A stretch of DNA of 9,074 nt from an uncultured Spirochaetaceae bacterium. Its GTDB lineage: Bacteria > Spirochaetota > Spirochaetia > Treponematales > Treponemataceae. A model generated the notes under the pieces. The model saw nothing but the letters and a program-made list of their open reading frames with translations, ran no database searches and was not told the DNA's origin. Positions 1 through 6,175 of the stretch are shown here, in pieces. The number at the start of each line of letters is the position of its first letter. Position 1 is the first letter of the stretch. Position numbers and translations under genes: made by a program. Location of the stretch: positions 1-9,074 of the forward strand of contig CADBUT010000282.1 in NCBI GenBank assembly GCA_902797925.1, given 5' to 3'.

Positions 1-758
1 ATTGAAAAGCTGCAATGCTCTGCCGTGGAAGGTGAAAGAAAACTTAAAGCTGTCGCATGAAGCTCAAGCTTGCAGCTAAAGCCGTCTGCCTGTTTCGCTG
101 CTTGTGCTTGAGCTGCCGGACAGTACAGCACGTCACCGATTATTGGAAAGCCAAGCCATGCAAGATGTGCCCTGATTTGATGCTTAAAACCGCTTTTAAG
201 CTGACATTCAATTTTATAAGCTGTAAAGCCCTTATATAAAGCTTCTGCGCTAAAGTCTGTTTCAGAAAAATCTTTTATAAGTGTTCCGTAAATTTTGGGC
301 TGGGCCTTTTTTGAGGCGGCTTTTCCGCTTGTACCGTCTATTGCAACAGGGCGCACTTCACTATTTTTTGAGCCGAAATATCTGAAATAAGATTCAATCT
401 TCAAGCCCTTTTGCATACGGTAACTGCATGGTGGAAAGCTTTTGTTTGACTGCTCTGTGCAGTAAGCTGTATAAGTCTTAAGAAAACTGCCGTTTTGCTG
501 CTGTGCCCATAAATTATCAAAAGCTGCCTGATTCAACGCTACAAGAAAAAGCCCATGTGTGGCAGTATCTAATCTATGAACAAGTCCATGTTCTACAGGT
601 TTTTTGCCGCAAACGCAACGCCCTTCTGGAAAAAGCTCAAGAACAGCATTTAATGCCGTTTCTTTTTCGTTCTCTGAAAGCGGTGCTGTTGGCATATTAT
701 GGGGTTTTTCTGCAATAACAAAGTCGCTGCAGCTATAAATTATGTTGATACTACTCAT
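1..758 (-). CDS. RluA-family RNA pseudouridine synthase, no S4 domain (3' end outside window)
   Basis: This frame is open from an ATG at 758 to the window edge (252 codons, no stop). It converts a uridine in rRNA or tRNA to pseudouridine; the target cannot be told from sequence. The catalytic motif of the family is present as LVHRLDTATHGLFLVA, with the presumed nucleophile Asp64. The C-terminal motif GFKHQIRAHLAWLGFPIIGD lies near residues 190-210 and is followed by a final LHA strand. The catalytic domain therefore looks complete and probably only a short tail is missing. There is no N-terminal S4 domain: the protein goes straight into the family's opening strands (SDFVIAEKPHNMPT). Two family positions differ from the usual form: THG instead of TSG after the catalytic Asp, and KHQIR instead of THQIR. 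The start overlaps the end of the upstream rluD-like gene by 8 bases and has no good ribosome binding site, which implies translational coupling. Confidence 0.88.
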   Translation of the reverse strand, partial: MSSINIIYSCSDFVIAEKPHNMPTAPLSENEKETALNAVLELFPEGRCVCGKKPVEHGLVHRLDTATHGLFLVALNQAAFDNLWAQQQNGSFLKTYTAYCTEQSNKSFPPCSYRMQKGLKIESYFRYFGSKNSEVRPVAIDGTSGKAASKKAQPKIYGTLIKDFSETDFSAEALYKGFTAYKIECQLKSGFKHQIRAHLAWLGFPIIGDVLYCPAAQAQAAKQADGFSCKLELHATALSFLSPSTAEHCSFS

Positions 759-1710
759 AAGACCATGCTTGTTTTTCGTATTTTCTGTGGAGAGTTTTCA
801 AGACTTTTTTGAAACGGCGCGGTACAGGTGCTTTAAAAACAGAAAAATCATTGCTGTCAGGCAGTCTTATTCCAAGTCGGTAAGAATGAAGCATTAATGT
901 AGCGCTCTCAAAGATAGCATCCTTTTTTCCGTAAATCGGGTCGCCCATTACAGGACAGCCCAAATATTTCATGTGAACCCTGATTTGATGAGTACGTCCG
1001 GTCTTTAATTTGACCCGCATAAGTGAATAAGGCCCGTAACATGCAATACATTTATATATGGTGTGTGCAAATTTTCCCTTATCAGGGTCTGTTGTTGTAA
1101 ATTTTTTGCGGTTACGGCTGTCTCTTGTAATGCCTGTCTTAATCGAACCATGCGGCTCTTTCGGGTGGCCACAAACAATTGCGATGTATTCTTTTTTTAC
1201 GCGTCTTGACTGAAACTGATTTTGCAGCCAGGAAAGAGCGTCTGCGTCTTTTGCCGTTATCAAAATGCCTGAAGTGTCTTTATCAAGCCGGTGTACAATA
1301 CCTGGGCGCAGCAGCGGACTGTTTTCACTTTTGTCTAAAATTTGCGGATTTTTTCCCCAGTGGAACAATAGCGCATTTACTAACGTGCCTGTCCAGTTTC
1401 CAGCTGCCGGATGAACAACCATACCCTGCTTTTTGTTTACGACTGTTACGCGCTCATTCTCAAATATAATATCCAGCGGAATATCTTCCGGCTCAAGATT
1501 TTCTGGTTTCGGGTTTTCCCATATAATTTCGATTATGTCACCTGCGCGAACATTTTTTGAAAGCTTGGCAGCAGCACCGTTAAGCAGTATTGAGGTTGCC
1601 GTAGTTTTGAGTCTTGACCTGCTCATGCCGTTTTCAGCCTGCGAAATATAAGCGTCAAGACGCATGGAGCCAGAAAGAGATTCATCAACTTTTATAGATA
1701 AAACCGGCAT
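751..1710 (-). CDS. rluD: RluD-type 23S rRNA pseudouridine synthase with S4 domain
   Basis: The 319-residue protein has the layout of RluD/YlyB-type enzymes, which make pseudouridines in helix 69 of 23S rRNA. An S4 RNA-binding domain covers about residues 17-75 (RLDAYIS, SRSRLKT, ILLNGAAAK, VRAGDIIEI). The synthase domain follows from about residue 80. The catalytic motif is GIVHRLDKDTSGILITAK with Asp143 as nucleophile, and the second signature, GRTHQIRVHMKYLGCPVMGD, lies at 238-257. Length is normal for the family. The ATG at 1710 has an AAGGA ribosome site about 8 bases upstream, three bases after the stop of the preceding gene, and the gene overlaps the next synthase by 8 bases. The exact target (RluD versus RluC/RluA) is inferred from the S4 domain and overall similarity, so the symbol is less certain than the family. 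Confidence 0.88.
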   Translation of the reverse strand: MPVLSIKVDESLSGSMRLDAYISQAENGMSRSRLKTTATSILLNGAAAKLSKNVRAGDIIEIIWENPKPENLEPEDIPLDIIFENERVTVVNKKQGMVVHPAAGNWTGTLVNALLFHWGKNPQILDKSENSPLLRPGIVHRLDKDTSGILITAKDADALSWLQNQFQSRRVKKEYIAIVCGHPKEPHGSIKTGITRDSRNRKKFTTTDPDKGKFAHTIYKCIACYGPYSLMRVKLKTGRTHQIRVHMKYLGCPVMGDPIYGKKDAIFESATLMLHSYRLGIRLPDSNDFSVFKAPVPRRFKKVLKTLHRKYEKQAWSYE

Positions 1711-1713
1711 TTT

Positions 1714-2205
1714 TTATTCCTTCGGCGGTGCGTCAGTTTCAGTTTTGTTTTTATAAACAGGAATTATAGTTATGTCAGGGTCAAGACCGTTTTCGCCGAG
1801 CATTGCCTCTTTTTTCTGTTTTTCAGTTGACAATATAATCTGATTTAGAAAAAAATCTATAATGCCTACGCCCAAACTCAAACCTGCCGCACCTAAAATA
1901 ATGCCCCTTGTTTCAGCATCCGTCAAATTTGCAGAAGAAGTTTTTATAAACGGATTCGGCGTGTATTTTGAGTCCATTCCGCTTGAAAAATACTTAAACA
2001 GAGAAAAGCCTGCGCCGACAGCCATCGAGGTAAAAGGATAAGAACCGAATGTTACGATTTCGGCGCGTCGCATATCAAGAAGAAACTGCGGAAATTCAAC
2101 ATTGTCATAAGGTTCAACCTCAACGCCTGTCATGTCAATTTCAACTGCTGAAAGTGAAAAAATAATAACAAAAATAAACAAAACTATAAAAATGCTTTTT
2201 TTCAT
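1714..2205 (-). CDS. Small envelope protein of unknown function, signal peptide and hydrophobic segments
   Basis: I do not recognise a named family for this 163-residue protein. Residues 1-20 (KKS followed by a run of I, V, L and F ending in SLSA) are a clear signal peptide or N-terminal membrane anchor. A conserved-looking stretch at about 36-60 (VEFPQFLLDMRRAEIVTFGS) leads into a hydrophobic segment at about 60-73. A second hydrophobic stretch (GIILGAAGLSLGVGIIDFF) lies at 101-119 and a charged, Pro/Lys-rich tail ends the protein. The RRAEIVTFGS block and the placement before an rluD-like gene resemble small spirochaete proteins I have seen in this context; this is recollection, not a search result. 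It begins in an ATGA overlap with the yggS stop and ends three bases before rluD, so it is expressed from the same transcript. An inner-membrane or periplasmic location is inferred. Confidence 0.8.
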   Translation of the reverse strand: MKKSIFIVLFIFVIIFSLSAVEIDMTGVEVEPYDNVEFPQFLLDMRRAEIVTFGSYPFTSMAVGAGFSLFKYFSSGMDSKYTPNPFIKTSSANLTDAETRGIILGAAGLSLGVGIIDFFLNQIILSTEKQKKEAMLGENGLDPDITIIPVYKNKTETDAPPKE

Positions 2206-2900
2206 TGCTTCTGCCTTTCACCGAATATTGCAGTGCCTATGCGGACTATTGTAGAGCCACAGCTTATCGCTGTCTCAAAATCGTTTGTCATACCCATCGA
2301 AAGCTCATTCATGCTGTATTGCGGAAACAGCTTTTTGACTGCATCTGAAACCGAGACAAGTTTATTGAACGATTTTTCGATTATGGTCTTGTCATCTGTC
2401 AGCGGCGCCATTGTCATAAAGCCGGCGGGCTGAATGTGCGGACAATTTTCGAGAAAACGCATTGCTTTTGTCAATTCTTCAATTGAAGTAAAGCCTGATT
2501 TTGACTCTTCTCCTGTGTGGTATTCAAAAAGAATCTTCATCGTTTTATTGATTTTTGCGCACTGCTTTTCGATTTCTTCAAGTAGTTCAATTCTGTCAAC
2601 AGACTGAATGCACGAAGCAATAGGCACAATCTGCTTTACCTTGTTGCGCTGAAGTGAGCCAATCATGTGAAGCTCGATTTCAGGATGTTTTTTTAGCAAA
2701 TCCGGAAATTTTTCGGCAGCTTCCTGAACCCTGTTCTCACCGAAAAGTGTCGCGCCGGCTTTTATAGATTCCTCAATTTCTTCTGAACTGTGGAACTTGC
2801 TTACAGCCATAAGCTTTACGCTGCCCGCTGCTCTGTTTGACGCATTTTCAGCTTTTCTTATCCGCTCTGTTATCTTTCTATAATTATCGGTTATACTCAT
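2202..2900 (-). CDS. yggS: YggS/PROSC-type PLP-binding homeostasis protein
   Basis: The 232-residue protein matches the YggS (PLPBP) family, a cytoplasmic single-domain TIM-barrel protein that binds pyridoxal 5'-phosphate, has no established enzyme activity, and buffers PLP and amino-acid metabolism. Visible hallmarks in order: LMAVSKFHS with the PLP lysine Lys35; LFGENRVQEA near 53-62; HMIGSLQRNKVK near 78-89; EESKSGF near 131-137; and the C-terminal phosphate-binding block SMGMTNDFETAISCGSTIVR followed by IGTAIFG. Length is typical. Its start overlaps the ksgA stop by four bases (ATGA) and has a GGGAG ribosome site 7 bases upstream. Its own stop overlaps the next start in the same way. In many bacteria yggS sits in other clusters (for example near proC or ylm genes), so this location between ksgA and rluD tells more about operon economy than about function. 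Confidence 0.93.
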   Translation of the reverse strand: MSITDNYRKITERIRKAENASNRAAGSVKLMAVSKFHSSEEIEESIKAGATLFGENRVQEAAEKFPDLLKKHPEIELHMIGSLQRNKVKQIVPIASCIQSVDRIELLEEIEKQCAKINKTMKILFEYHTGEESKSGFTSIEELTKAMRFLENCPHIQPAGFMTMAPLTDDKTIIEKSFNKLVSVSDAVKKLFPQYSMNELSMGMTNDFETAISCGSTIVRIGTAIFGERQKQ

Positions 2901-3748
2901 AAAACTTCTCCCACTGCATCTGATAAACGTAAAAGTGTTTTTATATCTAAAGTCTCTGCTCTAAGTTTCGGGTCAATCTCTGCTTTTTGCAGCGCTGCTT
3001 CTGCTTTATTTGAATCACTCAAAAAAGTTGTAAGATTGTTTTTAACAGTTTTCCGTCTTGAAACAAAAAGCGCACGCTGCATTTTAGCAAATAAAACAGC
3101 ATCTTTACATTGCGGAAAAAGCTCTTTTTTGACAAATTTAACTGCGCGGCTGTCAACGTTCGGTTTTGGCCAGAACGAACCGCCTCCCAAATCCATTAAA
3201 GGCGTAACATCATAAGCCCACTGGCACAAAACCGAAAAGCTTGAATAATCTTCTGATCCGGGTTTTGCAGACATACGCTGTGCAACTTCTTTTTGAACGG
3301 TAATTACAGCTTTATCAAAGCGGACACCGGCACAGATTAAATCTGCAAAGATTGTAGCCGCAATATTATAAGGGAGATTGCCGAAAAGCCGCGCCGGCCT
3401 GTCTTGTACTGTTTTCCACGTCTTCAGCACATCGCCTTCAATAAGCTTGAAATTCGGTTTACCGCCAAAAAATTCGCTTAAAGCGGCTGCAAAACCGTGG
3501 TCAATCTCAAAAGCCGTAAGCTCTGCGCCGCGGTCTAAGATTTCACTGGTCATTGCACCAAGTCCCGGTCCAATTTCCCAAACAGTTGTACCCTTTTCTA
3601 TTTCAAGAGAATCAATCAATTTTTTCCGGGCCTGACCGTTAATCAAAAAATTCTGTCCGAATTTTTTCTGCATGGCAAGCCCTCTTGCTTCAAGAAAGGC
3701 TTTTAGTGAGGCTGGTGAATTATAATCAATTGAAAGTGAAACTGGCAT
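2897..3748 (-). CDS. rsmA: 16S rRNA (adenine1518/1519-N6)-dimethyltransferase KsgA/RsmA
   Basis: The 283-residue protein dimethylates the two adjacent adenines in the 3' terminal hairpin of 16S rRNA during small-subunit maturation, using S-adenosylmethionine. Motifs in order: KKFGQNFLIN at 28-37, the SAM-binding loop EIGPGLGAMT at 58-67, the acidic residue of FEID after strand 2 (Glu81), EGDVL at 104-108, the catalytic-type FGNLPYNIA at 122-130, and the C-terminal FVSRRKTVKNNL at 228-239. Length is normal for KsgA. The ATG at 3748 is preceded by a good AGGAG site. It lies 23 bp after the comEC stop and overlaps yggS by four bases. A TATAAT sequence just upstream may give it a promoter of its own. 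Loss of this enzyme is the known route to kasugamycin resistance in other bacteria. Confidence 0.96.
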   Translation of the reverse strand: MPVSLSIDYNSPASLKAFLEARGLAMQKKFGQNFLINGQARKKLIDSLEIEKGTTVWEIGPGLGAMTSEILDRGAELTAFEIDHGFAAALSEFFGGKPNFKLIEGDVLKTWKTVQDRPARLFGNLPYNIAATIFADLICAGVRFDKAVITVQKEVAQRMSAKPGSEDYSSFSVLCQWAYDVTPLMDLGGGSFWPKPNVDSRAVKFVKKELFPQCKDAVLFAKMQRALFVSRRKTVKNNLTTFLSDSNKAEAALQKAEIDPKLRAETLDIKTLLRLSDAVGEVL

Positions 3749-3750
3749 AA

Positions 3751-3759
3751 ATCTCCTGT
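3751..3759 (-). promoter_or_regulatory. Ribosome binding site of ksgA
   Basis: The minus strand reads ACAGGAGAT ending two bases before the ATG at 3748. AGGAG matches the anti-Shine-Dalgarno sequence, and the spacing to ATG of about 4-5 bases is at the short end of normal. It supports the ATG at 3748 as the true start. Confidence 0.7.
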
Positions 3760-3765
3760 TGCTTG

Positions 3766-3794
3766 ATTATACTATAAGCGCGAAAAAAAATGAA
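3766..3794 (-). promoter_or_regulatory. Candidate internal promoter for ksgA and downstream genes
   Basis: A perfect TATAAT on the minus strand (3771-3766) lies 17 bases upstream of the ksgA start codon. With a 17-base spacer the -35 position reads TTCATT (3794-3789), matching the TTGACA consensus at only three positions. The -10 falls in the comEC stop region, so the ksgA-yggS-rluD part of the operon could be transcribed without comEC. In an A/T-rich spacer a chance TATAAT is possible, so this is a moderate-to-weak call. Confidence 0.35.
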
Positions 3795-5130
3795 CAGATA
3801 AGACGATTATGTTATATATAAAAGTCAAAACCGCCCTAAAAACAGCTGCTGATTCGGGAAAAACAAGCGAAAACAGTATAGCAAATATTCCTAAAATAAC
3901 AAATACCGAAACCAATGGAACCGCAACAATTGACGAGATTATTCCTTTTAATGAAAAAGAATGAAGCATAAAAAACTGAACTGGAACAGCTCCAAGCTGT
4001 GCGCCAGCCGAAACCGAGAAAAGTTCTTTGATCTTCTCTGCTTTTTTGGGGAAGCTTCCGCATAAATAATTGCGGATTTTTGGGCTAAAAAAGATTATGC
4101 CGAATATTGCTGAATAAGAAAGCAGAAAAGAAGGCGTAAAAGCCGCAGCAGGCTGGACAATAAGATGAATACATAAGCTTAAGTAAAAGACTGCTTCTTT
4201 TCTGCATTTGATGTAAAAGAAGCTGCACAGGCAATTTATACATGTAAAAATAAGTGCTCTCACAAGAGATGCCTGCGAACCTGCCAGAAACACAAAGACT
4301 GCGGATACAATGACCAAAAAAAGACTGCGCCGCTTTTTCTTGAAAAAATCTGCTGTCTTTTGTGCAAAAGCACACACAACCGAAAGATGAAAGCCCGAAA
4401 GCGCAAGTATGTGTGAAAGACCTGCTTTTCTAAAAAGAATTTGCATTGACGTATCAAGATAGTCTCTGCTGCCGATTGTCAGGGCGGAAAGAAGTCTGCC
4501 TGCTCCGGCAAAAGACAGCAGAATGTGCTTCAACCTGTATCTTGCCAAAGCCCGCATTTCATAGATTCTGCTTTTATAATGACAGAATTCGTTTTCAAAG
4601 ACTGAATCTGCACGGAATACAGTACCGTCTTTGAAACTGCCCGAAAAGAATATGAATAGTCCTTTGTCAATAAGCCGTGTGCAGTTTTCTGAATAGCCCC
4701 TTCTTTTAAAGATTTTACCAGGCAGACTGTTCTGCAATTCTGTAGTTTTTATTATTACGGTTGCTGTGCCGTCTGCAGAACATACAATGTTTTCAGAATT
4801 AAGCGAAATCACCTTTACTTTTATCGAATAATATGCGTCATTCAGTTTTTCAGGCGAGGCTATAATCTGGCAGTAAAGTTCTGTTGCCTTACTTAAAGGC
4901 AGCAGGGTTTTTATTCGGGCATTTCCAGTGTAAAAACCGCTTAATGCAAAAAGCCCTGCACATATTCCGGCAAGGCAATAAAATCTTTTTTTTGAAAGAA
5001 CTATAAAAACTACTGATACCGCCAAAAAAATGTAGAACAGTACTTTAAAGAATGGGTTTGTGCTTTTTAGGATAAAGCCATAAAAAATTAAGATTTCAGA
5101 TAAAGCCAAAATTTCTGTTGATTTTCTCAT
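3772..5130 (-). CDS. comEC: ComEC/Rec2-family membrane protein, competence domain without metallo-beta-lactamase domain
   Basis: ComEC forms the inner-membrane channel that passes single-stranded DNA during natural transformation. This 452-residue protein has N-terminal membrane helices at about 8-68, a soluble stretch at about 80-185 that resembles the DUF4131/OB-like domain (ELYCQIIASPEKL to GSFKDGTVF), then the competence domain from about 195. The family signature GLSHILALSGFHLS is at 237-250, preceded by ALTIGSRDYLD (216-226) and followed by GSQASLVRALIF (284-295) and TPSFLLSYSAIFGI (332-345), with roughly seven hydrophobic segments to the C-terminus. Full-length ComEC proteins of about 750 residues add a C-terminal metallo-beta-lactamase nuclease domain; here the frame stops after the membrane part and ksgA begins at once, so that domain is absent from this gene. 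No ribosome site precedes the ATG. Whether it still imports DNA is unknown. Confidence 0.88.
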   Translation of the reverse strand: MRKSTEILALSEILIFYGFILKSTNPFFKVLFYIFLAVSVVFIVLSKKRFYCLAGICAGLFALSGFYTGNARIKTLLPLSKATELYCQIIASPEKLNDAYYSIKVKVISLNSENIVCSADGTATVIIKTTELQNSLPGKIFKRRGYSENCTRLIDKGLFIFFSGSFKDGTVFRADSVFENEFCHYKSRIYEMRALARYRLKHILLSFAGAGRLLSALTIGSRDYLDTSMQILFRKAGLSHILALSGFHLSVVCAFAQKTADFFKKKRRSLFLVIVSAVFVFLAGSQASLVRALIFTCINCLCSFFYIKCRKEAVFYLSLCIHLIVQPAAAFTPSFLLSYSAIFGIIFFSPKIRNYLCGSFPKKAEKIKELFSVSAGAQLGAVPVQFFMLHSFSLKGIISSIVAVPLVSVFVILGIFAILFSLVFPESAAVFRAVLTFIYNIIVLSVHFFSRL

Positions 5131-5145
5131 GTATATAATATCAAG

Positions 5146-5176
5146 AAAAAATCAGAATTTTTGTGCTTTTTTCTGA
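5146..5176 (-). terminator. Weak possible terminator between the secreted-protein gene and comEC
   Basis: On the minus strand TCAGAA (5176-5171) can pair with TTCTGA (5157-5152) around a 13-base loop, and six T residues follow directly (5151-5146). The stem is only six base pairs and mostly A/T, so termination would be weak at best. It sits 13 bases after the stop of the upstream gene, which is the right place. It would separate that gene from the comEC-ksgA operon. Confidence 0.3.
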
Positions 5177-5188
5177 AAAATCTGCTTA

Positions 5189-6109
5189 TTAGTTAATAGT
5201 CATTTTTTCAAGTTTTTCTTCCCAAGCAGTCTTTCTGTTAAAGACTTCCATCGGATTTTTAAGCGGATTATGTGTGTGCGAATTATGCTCTGCTATGGCG
5301 GCGTCTAAATCTGCAATTTCGGAACGGACAATGTACGGTTCAGAAAAGGCAAGAAGCGAATTGTCATGAGAACGGTAGAGCGGATACTGCTTCTCCGGTT
5401 CTGTGCCAAAAGTTACAGAGTCGCCGTTTATTGTATATGTTGTCTTTTCAAAGTTTCTTACAAATGTACCGCGACCGACTACGCAGGTATAGACGATGTC
5501 ACCGACTTTTAAAAGCTTGTCAACTTTAAAAGAAAATTCGCCGTCGTTTACGTCTACAGTTTCACGCTCATACGGAACATCAGCCTGCCAGTAACGTAAA
5601 AAATATACTTCTGAATCTGTAAAATAATAGCAGGTCAGTTCAGGCTTTGTGTAAGGCACTGCAATTTCAATGCCTTTTACATTACCGCAGCAGCGCCAGT
5701 AGCCGTACAATGGCGAAGTATTGCTTAATGTTTCACTTCCCTCTGAATCCGGACCGTCTGTTTCGATATAAGACCTGCAATAAAAGTCGAGAAAAAGTTT
5801 GTTGTTTATAACACCAATCGGATGTGCCTGAGGCTTTCTTTCTGACGGATATTTAACTCTAAGTATTGTCTCCCCGTTTTCGCCAGAATCAAGCGATGCG
5901 TTTAAGACAGCAGCCTTGTCGAAATAAAAGCCGTAAAATGTCTTTAAGACAAATTGAAGTGTATTGTCTTCGTTTACGGAGATAATTCTGTTGGAATTTT
6001 CCCAAATGCCTGCGAGAGGAGTTAAATCTGTTGAATTGTTTTGTGCAAATAAAGTAAAGCCAAAAAACATGGCAGCACCGCATAAACACAACTTTTTTGC
6101 TGTTTTCAT
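5189..6109 (-). CDS. Secreted protein of unknown function with two lipocalin-like 'GxW' units
   Basis: I do not recognise a family for this 306-residue protein. Residues 1-22 are a signal peptide (KTAKK, a hydrophobic run, then LFAQ); no cysteine sits at the cleavage site, so it is not an obvious lipoprotein and should be periplasmic or surface-exposed. Two segments start alike: TPLAGIWENSNRIISVNEDN (30-49) and SPLYGYWRCCGNVKGIEIAV (132-151). Each is followed by alternating polar/hydrophobic strands, a pattern seen in lipocalin-like beta-barrel proteins that open with GxW. The resemblance is by eye only. Residues 240-306 are more polar, with an HNSHTHNP stretch and a charged, possibly helical end. 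It is flanked by a strong terminator upstream and a weak one downstream, suggesting separate transcription. No clear ribosome site precedes the ATG at 6109, although the signal peptide makes this start convincing. Confidence 0.78.
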   Translation of the reverse strand: MKTAKKLCLCGAAMFFGFTLFAQNNSTDLTPLAGIWENSNRIISVNEDNTLQFVLKTFYGFYFDKAAVLNASLDSGENGETILRVKYPSERKPQAHPIGVINNKLFLDFYCRSYIETDGPDSEGSETLSNTSPLYGYWRCCGNVKGIEIAVPYTKPELTCYYFTDSEVYFLRYWQADVPYERETVDVNDGEFSFKVDKLLKVGDIVYTCVVGRGTFVRNFEKTTYTINGDSVTFGTEPEKQYPLYRSHDNSLLAFSEPYIVRSEIADLDAAIAEHNSHTHNPLKNPMEVFNRKTAWEEKLEKMTIN

Positions 6110-6122
6110 CAGTTAATTTTCG

Positions 6123-6139
6123 GCATAAAGCAGCATAAA
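6123..6139 (-). repeat. Two direct copies of TTTATGC, 10 bp apart, upstream of the secreted-protein gene
   Basis: On the minus strand TTTATGC occurs at 6139-6133 and again at 6129-6123, separated by TGC, so the copies repeat with a 10-bp period (one helical turn). They lie 14-30 bases before the ATG at 6109, in the short space after the terminator. They could be part of a promoter or a protein-binding site, or chance in A/T-rich DNA. Confidence 0.35.
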
Positions 6140-6170
6140 ATAAATAGGGCTGCCCTTTTTTTGGCAGCCC
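6133..6170 (-). terminator. Rho-independent terminator of the acyl-CoA synthetase gene
   Basis: On the minus strand a perfect 8-bp G/C-rich stem, GGGCTGCC (6170-6163) and GGCAGCCC (6154-6147), encloses an 8-base A-rich loop. It is followed by the T-rich tract TATTTATTTTATGC (6146-6133). It starts six bases after the stop codon at 6176. The opposite strand has A residues after the stem, so it works in the minus direction only. Confidence 0.9.
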
Positions 6171-6175
6171 AAAAT

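Noticed and set aside
57..718. Plus-strand open frames at 57-239 and 503-718
   Set aside because: Both lie opposite the continuous minus-strand pseudouridine synthase frame with clear family motifs; they have no recognisable protein features.
3780..3797. Run of eight A residues after the comEC stop region as a slippage or terminator signal
   Set aside because: It lies inside the end of comEC, reads as T residues in the sense strand without a G/C-rich stem before it, and the next gene is close and probably co-transcribed.
3836..4457. Alternative minus-strand frames at 3836-4063, 4085-4375 and 4260-4457
   Set aside because: They overlap comEC on the same strand in another frame. The ComEC signature motifs run unbroken through the region, so no frameshift is needed.
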